A stretch of 29,686 nt of DNA, taken from assembly GCA_937919165.1 (NCBI GenBank), contig CALFPO010000009.1:1-29686 (forward strand). The letters are read 5' to 3'. Positions within the stretch are counted from its first letter, which is position 1. Each line of letters begins with the position of its first letter. This stretch comes from an uncultured Bacillota bacterium (GTDB lineage: Bacteria > Bacillota_I > Bacilli_A > Erysipelotrichales > Erysipelotrichaceae). Under the pieces are notes generated by a model. That model saw nothing but the letters and a program-made list of their open reading frames with translations, searched no databases and had not been told where the DNA came from. Below, piece by piece: positions 1-6,856 of the stretch. The position numbers were made by a program, and so were the translations under genes.

Positions 1-220
1 CTTCTCCTGTCAATTCATCAACATATTCATTTGGCGCATAAGGAGGAGCGGTAGAAATAACCAACTTGCCCTTTTCAAGCACTTCCTTCAGCTTTCCTTC
101 AACCTTTATCTCCTGTCCAAAGACAGTGATGGCTTCAGGAGCCTCAACAATCGTTTCTGGCTTGCTTGAACATCCACACAGCAAGCACAACGCCAATAAT
201 GCAGTGAATAACTTTTTCAT
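1..220 (-). CDS. Amino-acid ABC transporter substrate-binding lipoprotein (N-terminal part, runs off the window)
   Basis: Only the first 73 codons are inside the window. The protein starts MKKLFTALLALCLLCGC, a lipoprotein signal peptide with an LCGC lipobox, so the mature protein should be anchored by the cysteine outside the membrane. It continues with GKLVISTAPPYAPNEYVDE and then TGE, which resembles the start of the mature domain of family-3 amino-acid binding proteins (GKLxVxTxPxYxPxEfxD). The start is fixed by a strong ribosome binding site, AGGAGGAAGAA, just upstream. It lies directly behind a T-box riboswitch, so its expression should rise when one particular tRNA is uncharged; the specifier reading favours arginine. 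The solute is inferred from that and is not shown by the protein itself. Confidence 0.8.
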   Translation of the reverse strand, partial: MKKLFTALLALCLLCGCSSKPETIVEAPEAITVFGQEIKVEGKLKEVLEKGKLVISTAPPYAPNEYVDELTGE

Positions 221-246
221 TTTTCTTCCTCCTATATTCACCAAAC

Positions 247-487
247 AAAAAAGCCGTCCCTATCTAGAGACGACTTGTATAATCGCGGTACCACCCTAGT
301 TATCTTAGATATGTATATGAAATATCTTCGATCACTCAAGCCTTAACGTAGCCATACGTCCCATCCTATGTATTTAGATGGAAATCTCACGGATGCGTTT
401 CATCTTCTTCTTTACCGCTTGACTCGCACTCTGTTCAAGCTCGCTGTTGGAACAAGAAGATTACTTATTTCCGGTCCTCGATTAAGT
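247..487 (-). ncRNA. T-box riboswitch leader (tRNA-sensing), possible Arg specifier
   Basis: On the minus strand the canonical T-box sequence AGGGTGGTACCGCG is at 297-284, followed by a terminator with arms GTCGTCTC and GGGACGGC (274-253) and a T run. Upstream is a Stem I-like fold: atcttctt pairs with aagaagat, an AAGTA motif lies on the 5' side, and GAAACGCA lies on the 3' side of the internal loop, closed by CGGA/TCCG. By the usual GAA-N-codon-purine arrangement the specifier would be CGC (Arg); AAC cannot be excluded. The variable T-box base is T, which would pair with a discriminator A. Uncharged tRNA would stabilise the antiterminator and turn on the lipoprotein gene. The T-box call is firm; the amino acid is tentative. 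Confidence 0.93.
253..274 (-). terminator. Regulated intrinsic terminator of the T-box leader
   Basis: On the minus strand an eight-base-pair stem (GTCGTCTC with GGGACGGC, including G-U pairs) has a six-base loop and is followed by six T residues. It directly follows the T-box sequence and competes with the antiterminator. Confidence 0.9.
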
Positions 488-490
488 AAA

Positions 491-519
491 ATATTAGATC
501 ATTGAAATACGCATGTCAA
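491..519 (-). promoter_or_regulatory. Sigma-A-type promoter of the T-box/lipoprotein transcript
   Basis: On the minus strand a perfect TTGACA (519-514) is separated by 17 bp from TAATAT (496-491). The predicted start, near 485, is just before Stem I of the T-box. The DNA upstream (520-565) is A/T rich. Confidence 0.88.
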
Positions 520-564
520 TACTTTTCAGAAAATATTTTCAATAGTTTATGTAAATATTTTCAT

Positions 565-597
565 AAACAAAGAAACTATCTAGTAGTTTCTTTGTTT
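565..597 (-). terminator. Hairpin at the end of the membrane protein gene, probable terminator
   Basis: AAACAAAGAAACTA (565-578) is exactly complementary to TAGTTTCTTTGTTT (584-597) around a five-base loop. The stop codon of the minus-strand gene lies in the loop. The 3' arm is itself U-rich, but no long U run follows, so termination strength is uncertain. Confidence 0.55.
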
Positions 598-1110
598 TGA
601 AAGAACAAGCTCATTCTTTCTATAGACTATGGTTTTCTTGACTGCCCATGCAATCTCTATGATCAGATAAGGCAAGAAGATGAGAGATGACATCAGATAG
701 AGATTTCCTTTTGTGAACAACGAATAATCAGCATCAGGGACTATTTTGATGAGTAAGAATGAAATTAGCATGCCGATTGCATTGAACAACAGTATAGGAA
801 TGATGAATCTCTTCTTCAGGTAGCAGAGATATTCGCTTGTCACTGCCATGTTCAGGCTGACGCCTGTCATGAATATGTACAGCTTTGGAAAGTAATATGG
901 AATGGAACTCATCAAGAGAAAAAGCAAACTAGTGCTGTAGCATAACAGACAGACCGCCAGAAGGCGCCATAGGTTAAGCTTCTTTCCGACTCTCATCAGC
1001 ATGACGCTTGCCGCTAGACCTAGAAGCATACCGATTACTTCATAGCCATTGATCGCAACAATCCATGCAACCATCATCATCCAATAATTCTTTACAATAA
1101 GTTTTCTCAT
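580..1110 (-). CDS. Hypothetical integral membrane protein, 176 aa
   Basis: I do not recognise the family. The protein is very hydrophobic, with five or six likely membrane helices: about residues 9-40 (a pair), 47-68, 77-97, 103-125 and 137-156. Positive residues lie between them (GKKLNLWR, LKKRF, VKKTIVYRK). There are no obvious catalytic motifs. A modest ribosome binding site (GTGAGG) precedes the ATG, and a hairpin overlaps the stop codon. It is divergent from the WYL regulator gene, with an 81-bp gap, so it could be a target of that regulator; this is inference from position only. Confidence 0.7.
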   Translation of the reverse strand: MRKLIVKNYWMMMVAWIVAINGYEVIGMLLGLAASVMLMRVGKKLNLWRLLAVCLLCYSTSLLFLLMSSIPYYFPKLYIFMTGVSLNMAVTSEYLCYLKKRFIIPILLFNAIGMLISFLLIKIVPDADYSLFTKGNLYLMSSLIFLPYLIIEIAWAVKKTIVYRKNELVLSKQRNY

Positions 1111-1156
1111 CTTGCTTGCCTCACTACCTGTATGCTATAACATTCAGCCGTAATGA

Positions 1157-1191
1157 TTGTTCAATTATTTGGACAGTTATATAATTGAATC
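1157..1191 (+). promoter_or_regulatory. Promoter of the WYL regulator, predicted to give a leaderless mRNA
   Basis: TTGTTC (1157-1162), a 17-bp spacer and a perfect TATAAT (1180-1185) are followed by only six bases before the ATG at 1192. The transcript would start at or within a base of the start codon. No Shine-Dalgarno sequence is present. Confidence 0.7.
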
Positions 1192-2124
1192 ATGAAATCC
1201 GAAAACAAGAAAAGGCTCTTGTCTCTGATCAGTATCTTAAGAAGAAATTCAGATATGGACCATAGACTAAGTCTCAATGAAATCATTTCCCTTCTGGAAA
1301 AGGAAGATATCGAAGTAAGCAATCGCAAGACCCTCTATGATGATTTTAGGGTTCTGGGCGATTACGGCTATGAAGTAGAATACGACAATGGCTACTATCT
1401 TAGCGATGCACCTTTTTCGCTATCCGAAATAAAGATCATCACCGATTCATTGAATTCGCTCAGGAACCTTGATGACAGTTTCCTGAAAGCCACAAATGAT
1501 AAGCTATATTCTTTCATATCCGAATATGATCAATCTTTTCTAAAGAAGCTGGAATACCGCGGCAAGCATAAGCAAAGCCATTTCATCAACCGTCTTGAGG
1601 ATGTGCTTTCGGCCATCAAAGACAATAGGCTGATCATCATCAAACGCAAAAACAAGGAAAATGAAACTGTAGGTCCACTGTTTCTGCATCGCGACAACGA
1701 CTACTACTATCTCTACTATCACTACAAAGGAAACAATAAGATCTATCACACCCGTTTCGACAATATTTCCTCCATTTCCCTATCCGATCATAAGGACGAT
1801 ATAGATATCAGCCGCAACACGATCCTTTCAATCATTGAAGAAAGCACCAACTCTTTCCACGGCAAGGATAGCGAAACGATCAATTTCGAGATTCTGGACA
1901 ATGATGGCCATCTTATGGATAGGCTAGCCGATGATTTCTCCAACATCATCTTCACTAAGATTGGCTTTTCCATCAAAGCCAGCATCAATGATGCCTTCTT
2001 TGGCAAGATTGCATCATATGGAAACAAAATAAAAATCAGCGATAGTGATATCGCTGACAGATATATATCTTTCCTGAAGGGAATCATTCAAAGTAACCAG
2101 GATTGTAGTAGTAGGAAAGCTTAG
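1192..2124 (+). CDS. WYL-domain transcriptional regulator (HTH-WYL-WCX)
   Basis: A 310-residue protein with the layout of DeoR/YafY-like WYL regulators. It has an N-terminal winged helix-turn-helix at about 5-65 (RLLSLISILRR, then LSLNEIISLLEK and SNRKTLYDDFRVLGDYGYEVEY). A central WYL domain spans about 140-200 (LIIIKRK, GPLFLHRDNDYYYLYYH, the latter in place of the classical WYL strand). A C-terminal extension lies at about 220-300. Such proteins bind DNA and sense a ligand through the WYL domain; the ligand here is unknown. The start is placed at the first ATG because the HTH begins at once. No ribosome binding site exists and a TATAAT box lies six bases upstream, pointing to leaderless translation. 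Its 3' end overlaps the convergent deacetylase gene by 41 bp. Confidence 0.88.
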   Translation: MKSENKKRLLSLISILRRNSDMDHRLSLNEIISLLEKEDIEVSNRKTLYDDFRVLGDYGYEVEYDNGYYLSDAPFSLSEIKIITDSLNSLRNLDDSFLKATNDKLYSFISEYDQSFLKKLEYRGKHKQSHFINRLEDVLSAIKDNRLIIIKRKNKENETVGPLFLHRDNDYYYLYYHYKGNNKIYHTRFDNISSISLSDHKDDIDISRNTILSIIEESTNSFHGKDSETINFEILDNDGHLMDRLADDFSNIIFTKIGFSIKASINDAFFGKIASYGNKIKISDSDIADRYISFLKGIIQSNQDCSSRKA

Positions 2125-3376
2125 ATTCATCGATTCCCTGATAGGCCAGCATTTCTGAAACGGTTGCGAATTGGCAACCTTTTTCTATGAGAGCAGGGAG
2201 AAGCCTTTCGATGGCTTCGGCCGTAGTCGAATAGATATCATGGAAAATGATGATATCGCCATCTTCATATGCATACTTCATGACCTGGTCATAGATCTCA
2301 TCGGCTGTCTCGGCTTCCCAGTCTCCAGAATCGACATCCCATAGAATGGCAGGAAGGTTTTGGGCACTCAATACATTGTCGTCAAAGACGCCACCGATCG
2401 GACGATAGGTCTTCATTCTGTAGCCAAGCTTGCCAGAAAGATACGTGCATGGCCCATCGATCTCCTTCTTGAGGTCATCAGCATAGGCAAAATCGGTCAG
2501 ATAGGTCTTGTGGGTCTGGGTATGGGAACCATATTCATTGCCTTGTCTTATCGAATCCTTCAGCATTCCGATAAGCTGCGCATCAGTGAAGTAGCTTCTT
2601 TCTTCTAGACAGTCGCCGACCACATAGAAAGTTCCTACCGCATCATAGCGATATAGCGTATCGATGATTCTGGCAGTGCTTGATTCATCCTTCGGAGCCC
2701 ATAATTGAGGTCCATCATCGAAAGTCAGACAGATGACAGGATGGCTAGGATCCCTGTCAAGATATTGAGGCTTATGGTAATCTTCATTCTCATAGCCAAA
2801 AAACATATCCATCTGCTTCTGCATATACTTAAGCGGCACCATGACATCAAGATCGAATTCCTCGAATCGGCATTTCAATGATTCACCATCAATATCATAT
2901 GTGACGCCATCGAAAGAAAGGTTATCCAGAGATGATTTCTCCATGAAGGAAGCATTGTAATACTTCTCAGGATGATTCTTCTTCATGGCATAGCGCAGAT
3001 AGTCGGCAATGATGATTCTTCCTTCATCGCTTATCTCTTTGATTTCAAGCTTATTGAAGTCCTTGTCGACAAAGTATTCAAGATTGCCATAATCGATGAG
3101 ATAGTAATCGCCATAAGGAACCAAGGAATAGTCATAGATCTTATCTTCCTTGGAAAGCTTGCATAGCTCCTTGGCATAGCTTCGCCCATCGCCTGAATCT
3201 GGATAGAAAGCCAGACAATGCCTGGTGGAGTATTTCTTCGCATCTCTATGTACCGATCTTTTGCCGACAAATGAAAAATTGACCGTCAGAAGGACGATTA
3301 TTCCCGTAATCGACATAAACAGAATCATATATAGAACGAAAGACTTCTTGAGCCTTCTTCTTTTCTTTGTGGCCAT
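2084..3376 (-). CDS. Membrane-anchored NodB-type polysaccharide deacetylase
   Basis: About 430 residues. A basic N-terminus (KKRRRLKK) precedes one membrane helix (about 14-35), then an extracellular stalk region, then a NodB domain. The deacetylase motifs are visible, numbered from a TTG one codon upstream: TFDDGP (219-224), HTQTH with the two metal-ligand histidines (286-290), RPIGG (326-330), DVDSGDW (348-354) and IIFHDI (377-382). The family removes acetyl groups from peptidoglycan or other extracellular N-acetylglucosamine polymers; the exact substrate is not evident. ATG at 3376 is chosen over TTG at 3379. There is no Shine-Dalgarno; an extended -10 (TGATATAAT) overlapping the stop of the upstream permease lies seven bases before the ATG. 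It follows the ABC permease closely and may also be read from that operon. Confidence 0.9.
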   Translation of the reverse strand: MATKKRRRLKKSFVLYMILFMSITGIIVLLTVNFSFVGKRSVHRDAKKYSTRHCLAFYPDSGDGRSYAKELCKLSKEDKIYDYSLVPYGDYYLIDYGNLEYFVDKDFNKLEIKEISDEGRIIIADYLRYAMKKNHPEKYYNASFMEKSSLDNLSFDGVTYDIDGESLKCRFEEFDLDVMVPLKYMQKQMDMFFGYENEDYHKPQYLDRDPSHPVICLTFDDGPQLWAPKDESSTARIIDTLYRYDAVGTFYVVGDCLEERSYFTDAQLIGMLKDSIRQGNEYGSHTQTHKTYLTDFAYADDLKKEIDGPCTYLSGKLGYRMKTYRPIGGVFDDNVLSAQNLPAILWDVDSGDWEAETADEIYDQVMKYAYEDGDIIIFHDIYSTTAEAIERLLPALIEKGCQFATVSEMLAYQGIDESKLSYYYNPGYFE

Positions 3377-3383
3377 CAAGGAT

Positions 3384-3392
3384 ATTATATCA
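3384..3392 (-). promoter_or_regulatory. Extended -10 element overlapping the permease stop codon
   Basis: On the minus strand TGATATAAT spans 3392-3384. The TGA is the stop codon of the permease, and together with TATAAT it forms a consensus extended -10 (TGnTATAAT). The deacetylase ATG is seven bases downstream, which would give a leaderless transcript. No good -35 is seen. Confidence 0.55.
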
Positions 3393-4148
3393 GTTATGCC
3401 TTTGATGGTTTGCCAAAAGAGCGATGAAATCGCAAAGCATCACCAGAATTATGACTATAAGGCCATAGGCAAAGACCGGAACCATGTTGGTAGGATCGCT
3501 TCTTTGAGCCGCAAGAATGGCTGAACCAAGTCCAGATTTCGTGTAGCCTGTAAGCACTTCAGCCATGATTTCGATCTTCAGCGAAAGCCCAAAAGTTGAT
3601 ACAAGACCGGTAGTGATATACGGAATTGCCATAGGCAATTTAATATTGAAGGTGGTGGTCAGATAGCCCGCTCCGTCCACTGCCGCTGCTTCCAGGACCT
3701 CTTCTGGTACATTTCGGACACCCGAAGCAACACTCTCATAAAGAATCGGAAAGGCTATCAGAATAACGATATACATTGGCGTCATGCGTGCCCCGATTAT
3801 CACCAGAAACAGGTACACCAGACAAGCCGTAGGAATCGATCTGAGCATCGAAATGGTAGGCCTCATCAATTGCTCAAGAAAAGGATTATTTCCCGCCAAA
3901 ATGCCTAGAATCAAGGCTAGCGCAAAGGCAATCGCAAAGCCTCCAATCATTCTTATCATCGTCAGGAAGATGCAGTCATAGACATATGATCCCTTAAGCA
4001 TCCTGATCATTTCTTTGCAGGTTTCAAGCGGTCCAGGAAAAATGAAAGTCCTTTCGCCCACCATAAGCGAAACGACTTCCCACAGAACCACAAACAGTGC
4101 AATTCCCAGAGTATTTATCACAAGTCTATTGGAAATAGATCTCTTCAT
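3390..4148 (-). CDS. ABC transporter permease, NitT/TauT/SsuC type
   Basis: A 252-residue inner-membrane protein of the BPD_transp_1 fold with about six membrane helices. The cytoplasmic loop that contacts the ATPase is present as EAAAVDGAGYLTTTFNIKLP, close to the EAA consensus (EAA---G-------I-LP). The length matches SsuC/TauC permeases for nitrate, taurine, alkanesulfonates or thiamine precursors. The start overlaps the binding-protein gene by 23 bp and has a good ribosome binding site (GGAAAGGA) inside that gene, so the two are translationally linked. No ATPase gene of the system lies in this window, so the permease must use an ATPase encoded elsewhere. Substrate cannot be assigned. Confidence 0.92.
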   Translation of the reverse strand: MKRSISNRLVINTLGIALFVVLWEVVSLMVGERTFIFPGPLETCKEMIRMLKGSYVYDCIFLTMIRMIGGFAIAFALALILGILAGNNPFLEQLMRPTISMLRSIPTACLVYLFLVIIGARMTPMYIVILIAFPILYESVASGVRNVPEEVLEAAAVDGAGYLTTTFNIKLPMAIPYITTGLVSTFGLSLKIEIMAEVLTGYTKSGLGSAILAAQRSDPTNMVPVFAYGLIVIILVMLCDFIALLANHQRHN

Positions 4149-5091
4149 TTGTCCTTTCCATACCGAATATCTTCACGAACTTATCGATGGCATTCTTGTG
4201 GTCGATAGCCTTCACAAAGCCCAGACCAATGGCATCATCCTTGAGTGCTGCTGTCGCAAGCTTGGCATTTGGAACACCGAATACATCCTTGATCTCCTCA
4301 TCAGCCAGGCCGTTCTCTTCGCAAGTCTTGGCAAATAGTTCCGGATCTTCTATAAGTCTATTGATATCTTCTTCAAGGCCATTCAAGAACTCTATAGCCC
4401 TATCATGATCAAGCCTGTCAGAAACAAAGACACTGGCCTGAACCATATCTAGACCATTGCTTTTCTTGGCATATTCATCCTGAATGTTGGCATAGACAGA
4501 AATGTCGCTTTTCTGGGCCTTTGCAGCCGACAATGCAGGTTCGGCAATCATCACATAGTCGACATATGGCTCTTCATCGGCTGTCCTTTCATCATCATAG
4601 ATGTTGATGCCCTTCAATAGACATGGAGTGGCATCACTGACTGCATTTACGTAATGGATATTGCTGTCAAATATGTCTCCATAGATGTAATGGAATACCA
4701 GATCAGGCGTAGCTCCTTGTGAGAAGATGACAATATAGTCTCCCTCATTCATGATACCATCATCATCATATCCTGTTGCGGCAATATAGAAGTTGCCGAA
4801 AGTGATGGTGGCAGCCAGCTTGTACCTTGCTCCATTGTTCAAGGCCTTTACGCCATTGACGGTATCGATGACGATGATATCTGATCCCCCTTCACCAGCC
4901 AGTTCAGGCAGAATCGCTTTGGCATCGCCGGTCATGAATTCATCGTTGGACATCTCGTTATAGAAAGCCAAGGAAGGTGCACCGCTAGGTACCGCGATTC
5001 TCAGTTTTTCTTCGCTCATATCTTCACTATCAGTAGAGCTGCATCCGCATAGCAGCATTGCAGCTATCACAAACAATATAATCTTCTTCAT
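4126..5091 (-). CDS. ABC transporter substrate-binding lipoprotein, NitT/TauT (NMT1/SsuA-like) type
   Basis: A 321-residue lipoprotein: MKKIILFVIAAMLLCGC gives a signal peptide with lipobox LCGC. The mature part starts KLRIAVPSGAPSLAFYNE, typical of SsuA/TauA/ThiY-type binding proteins, and contains DIIVIDTVNGVKAL and a C-terminal helical region. It would capture a small solute outside the cell and pass it to the downstream permease. A ribosome binding site (GAGGTAAAG) precedes the ATG. The promoter faces away from the Crp/Fnr gene, and an operator-like palindrome is centred near -41.5 of the predicted transcription start, suggesting activation by that regulator. Substrate is unknown; nitrate, sulfonate and thiamine-precursor families share this fold. 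Confidence 0.88.
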   Translation of the reverse strand: MKKIILFVIAAMLLCGCSSTDSEDMSEEKLRIAVPSGAPSLAFYNEMSNDEFMTGDAKAILPELAGEGGSDIIVIDTVNGVKALNNGARYKLAATITFGNFYIAATGYDDDGIMNEGDYIVIFSQGATPDLVFHYIYGDIFDSNIHYVNAVSDATPCLLKGINIYDDERTADEEPYVDYVMIAEPALSAAKAQKSDISVYANIQDEYAKKSNGLDMVQASVFVSDRLDHDRAIEFLNGLEEDINRLIEDPELFAKTCEENGLADEEIKDVFGVPNAKLATAALKDDAIGLGFVKAIDHKNAIDKFVKIFGMERTNEEIYFQ

Positions 5092-5111
5092 AATCTTTAC
5101 CTCACACCTAG

Positions 5112-5117
5112 ATTATA
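5112..5117 (-). promoter_or_regulatory. -10 box of the binding protein/permease operon
   Basis: TATAAT on the minus strand (5117-5112) gives a predicted start near 5105, with a short leader carrying GAGGTAAAG. No good -35 is present at the right distance. Instead the Crp/Fnr-type palindrome lies there, as expected for a class II activated promoter. Confidence 0.5.
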
Positions 5118-5123
5118 TATAAT
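5118..5123 (+). promoter_or_regulatory. -10 box of the Crp/Fnr regulator gene
   Basis: TATAAT at 5118-5123 gives a predicted start near 5130. The palindrome at 5140-5153 would then be inside the short leader, fitting autorepression. The -35 (CTTTAC, 5095-5100) is weak. Confidence 0.45.
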
Positions 5124-5139
5124 ATACTTATAGGAATAT

Positions 5140-5153
5140 GTGATTCAAATCAC
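5140..5153. promoter_or_regulatory. Crp/Fnr-type operator palindrome
   Basis: GTGATTCAAATCAC is a perfect inverted repeat (GTGATT-CA-AATCAC) placed between the divergent transporter operon and the crp/fnr-like gene, three bases before the latter's ATG. The half-site GTGA is the one read by CRP-type recognition helices, and the adjacent gene encodes the matching Arg-Glu-Arg residues. I saw no second copy in the window. Confidence 0.75.
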
Positions 5154-5156
5154 GCC

Positions 5157-5750
5157 ATGACAAACATTATAGATACCCTTGCCAGCAAAGAGAAGAAATG
5201 TCTAAGAGAGGTCTCATTAGCCAAAGATGATGTTCTTTTTCATGAAAACGATGCATGTACCAGCATAGGCATCCTGGCTGAGGGAAAACTCAAGATCGTC
5301 ACCTATCTTGACGATGGCCGTGAGGTCATATACAACATCGTCAATGTCGAAGACATCTTCGGCAACAACCTGATCTTCTCAAGTTCCCCATTCTATAAGG
5401 GGGATGTTGTAGCTCTGGAAGACAGTACCGTATATCTTCTTGATAGAGACAGCCTTATTAAGATTCTCAAAAAGAACGAATCATTTATGATAGGCTATCT
5501 TGAGCGCCAGTCAGACTTCTCCAAGAAGCTGAACAATACCATCAAGCTCTTATCGATACAAAGCGCTGAAGATAGGCTTCTCTACTATTTCCATCTTTAT
5601 GGCAACAAAATTAGCTTTACTTCAATAACGGAACTGGCCAATGAGCTATATCTTACTAGAGAATCTCTATCCAGACTATTGTCGAAAATGGAAAAAGAAG
5701 ACAGAATTGCCCGTAAAGGCCATACAATAGTGCTCAATAATGCATTATAA
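5157..5750 (+). CDS. Crp/Fnr family transcriptional regulator
   Basis: A 197-residue protein. The N-terminal cyclic-nucleotide-binding-like beta barrel (about 15-105) contains ILAEGKLKIVTYLDDGREVIYNIV and EDIFG. A dimerisation helix lies at about 105-130, and a C-terminal winged helix at about 130-195. The recognition helix TRESLSR (167-173) has Arg168, Glu169 and Arg173 in the same order as the GTGA-reading residues of E. coli CRP (RETVGR). It lacks an Fnr-type N-terminal cysteine cluster; only Cys15 and Cys34 are present, so an Fe-S oxygen sensor is unlikely. The effector is unknown. The ATG has no obvious ribosome binding site. It probably controls itself and the divergent transporter operon; the threonine aldolase-like gene 26 bp downstream may be co-transcribed. 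Confidence 0.9.
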   Translation: MTNIIDTLASKEKKCLREVSLAKDDVLFHENDACTSIGILAEGKLKIVTYLDDGREVIYNIVNVEDIFGNNLIFSSSPFYKGDVVALEDSTVYLLDRDSLIKILKKNESFMIGYLERQSDFSKKLNNTIKLLSIQSAEDRLLYYFHLYGNKISFTSITELANELYLTRESLSRLLSKMEKEDRIARKGHTIVLNNAL

Positions 5751-5776
5751 TTTATACGTAATAGGAGGATCTGAAT

Positions 5777-6802
5777 ATGTTCTCATTTGAAAATGACTAC
5801 TCTGAAGGAGCATGTCCTGAAGTTCTGAATGCTCTAATCGAAACAAACTACAAACAGTGCCCTGGCTATGGCAATGATGAATACTGCGACAAGGCAAAAC
5901 AGCTGATCAAGAAAGAAATCGGCAGAGATGATGTCGATATCCATTTCATACCTGGAGGTACGCCTGCCAACATGCTGGCGACATCCCTGATCAAGCCATA
6001 TGAAGCCATCATCTGTGCAGATAATGGACATATCAATGTACACGAAACTGGTGCTATCGAAGCCCATGGCCATAAGATACTGACATCGGCTGGAAAAGAT
6101 GGCAAGATCACTCCAGAAGAGATCGAAGCGATTGCCTGCAAGCATACCGACGAACATATGGTGAAGCCAAAGATGGTCTTCATATCCAATCCTTCTGAAT
6201 TCGGTACCATCTACTCCAAGAAAGAGCTTGTCGAAATATCTGATGTCTGCAAGAAGCATAATTTCTATCTCTATATGGATGGAGCTAGACTGTCATGTGG
6301 ACTGACAGCCGAAACAAACGATGTGACATTGAGCGACATCGCTAGCCTATGCGATATCTTCTATATCGGTGGCACCAAGAACGGAGCCCTATTAGGCGAA
6401 GCGATGGTCATCGTCAACGATGAACTGAAGCCTGACTTCAGATATATGCTGAAGCGCAATGGCGAAATGCTGGCAAAATCAAGAGTCATAGGTACTCAAT
6501 TCATGGCATTGATGGACAATGGAGTATATATCAACAACGCCAAGAATGCCAATAGCATGGCTCAGCAGCTTAAAGCAATATTTGAACAATACGGCATCAA
6601 GATGTATCTGGAATCATATACCAACCAGATCTTCCCTATTCTCGACAACAAGCTTCTGGAAAAGATCAAAGAGAAGTATGTCGTAACCATCTGGGATAAA
6701 TACGATGAAAACAATACAGTCGTAAGATTTGTATGCTCATGGGCAACCAAACAAGAAAACATCGACCAGTTTGCCCAAGACATGGAAGAATTCACCAAAT
6801 AA
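5777..6802 (+). CDS. ltaE: Low-specificity threonine aldolase-like PLP enzyme (beta-eliminating lyase family)
   Basis: A 341-residue fold-type I PLP enzyme close to low-specificity L-threonine aldolases (GLY1/LtaE). Visible are FIPGGTPANMLA (58-69), which binds the cofactor phosphate, the GHINVHETGA segment with His85, YMDGAR with Asp168 pairing to the pyridine nitrogen, and IGGTKNG with the Schiff-base Lys201. The family cleaves L-threonine and L-allo-threonine to glycine and acetaldehyde, using tetrahedral PLP chemistry in the cytoplasm. A very strong ribosome binding site (AGGAGG) precedes the ATG. The gene follows the Crp/Fnr regulator by 26 bp and ends in a strong terminator shared with the convergent carboxypeptidase. 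A related beta-eliminating lyase cannot be ruled out from sequence alone. Confidence 0.88.
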   Translation: MFSFENDYSEGACPEVLNALIETNYKQCPGYGNDEYCDKAKQLIKKEIGRDDVDIHFIPGGTPANMLATSLIKPYEAIICADNGHINVHETGAIEAHGHKILTSAGKDGKITPEEIEAIACKHTDEHMVKPKMVFISNPSEFGTIYSKKELVEISDVCKKHNFYLYMDGARLSCGLTAETNDVTLSDIASLCDIFYIGGTKNGALLGEAMVIVNDELKPDFRYMLKRNGEMLAKSRVIGTQFMALMDNGVYINNAKNANSMAQQLKAIFEQYGIKMYLESYTNQIFPILDNKLLEKIKEKYVVTIWDKYDENNTVVRFVCSWATKQENIDQFAQDMEEFTK

Positions 6803-6816
6803 TCTCATATATACAC

Positions 6817-6847
6817 AAAGACCGTCGGTTTTATTCCGACGGTCTTT
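6817..6847. terminator. Strong bidirectional intrinsic terminator
   Basis: AAAGACCGTCGG (6817-6828) pairs perfectly with CCGACGGTCTTT (6836-6847) around a seven-base T-rich loop, with T runs on both strands. It serves the threonine aldolase gene and the convergent LD-carboxypeptidase gene. Confidence 0.93.
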
Positions 6848-6856
6848 TTTCATATA

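Noticed and set aside
520..565. Short palindromes such as GAAAATATTTTC upstream of the T-box promoter
   Set aside because: A/T-rich DNA gives such palindromes by chance; more likely an UP-like element than an operator.
2078..2140. Inverted repeat GGGAATC ... GATTCCC as terminator between the WYL and deacetylase genes
   Set aside because: The arms are seven bases and about 47 bases apart with no T run; probably chance.
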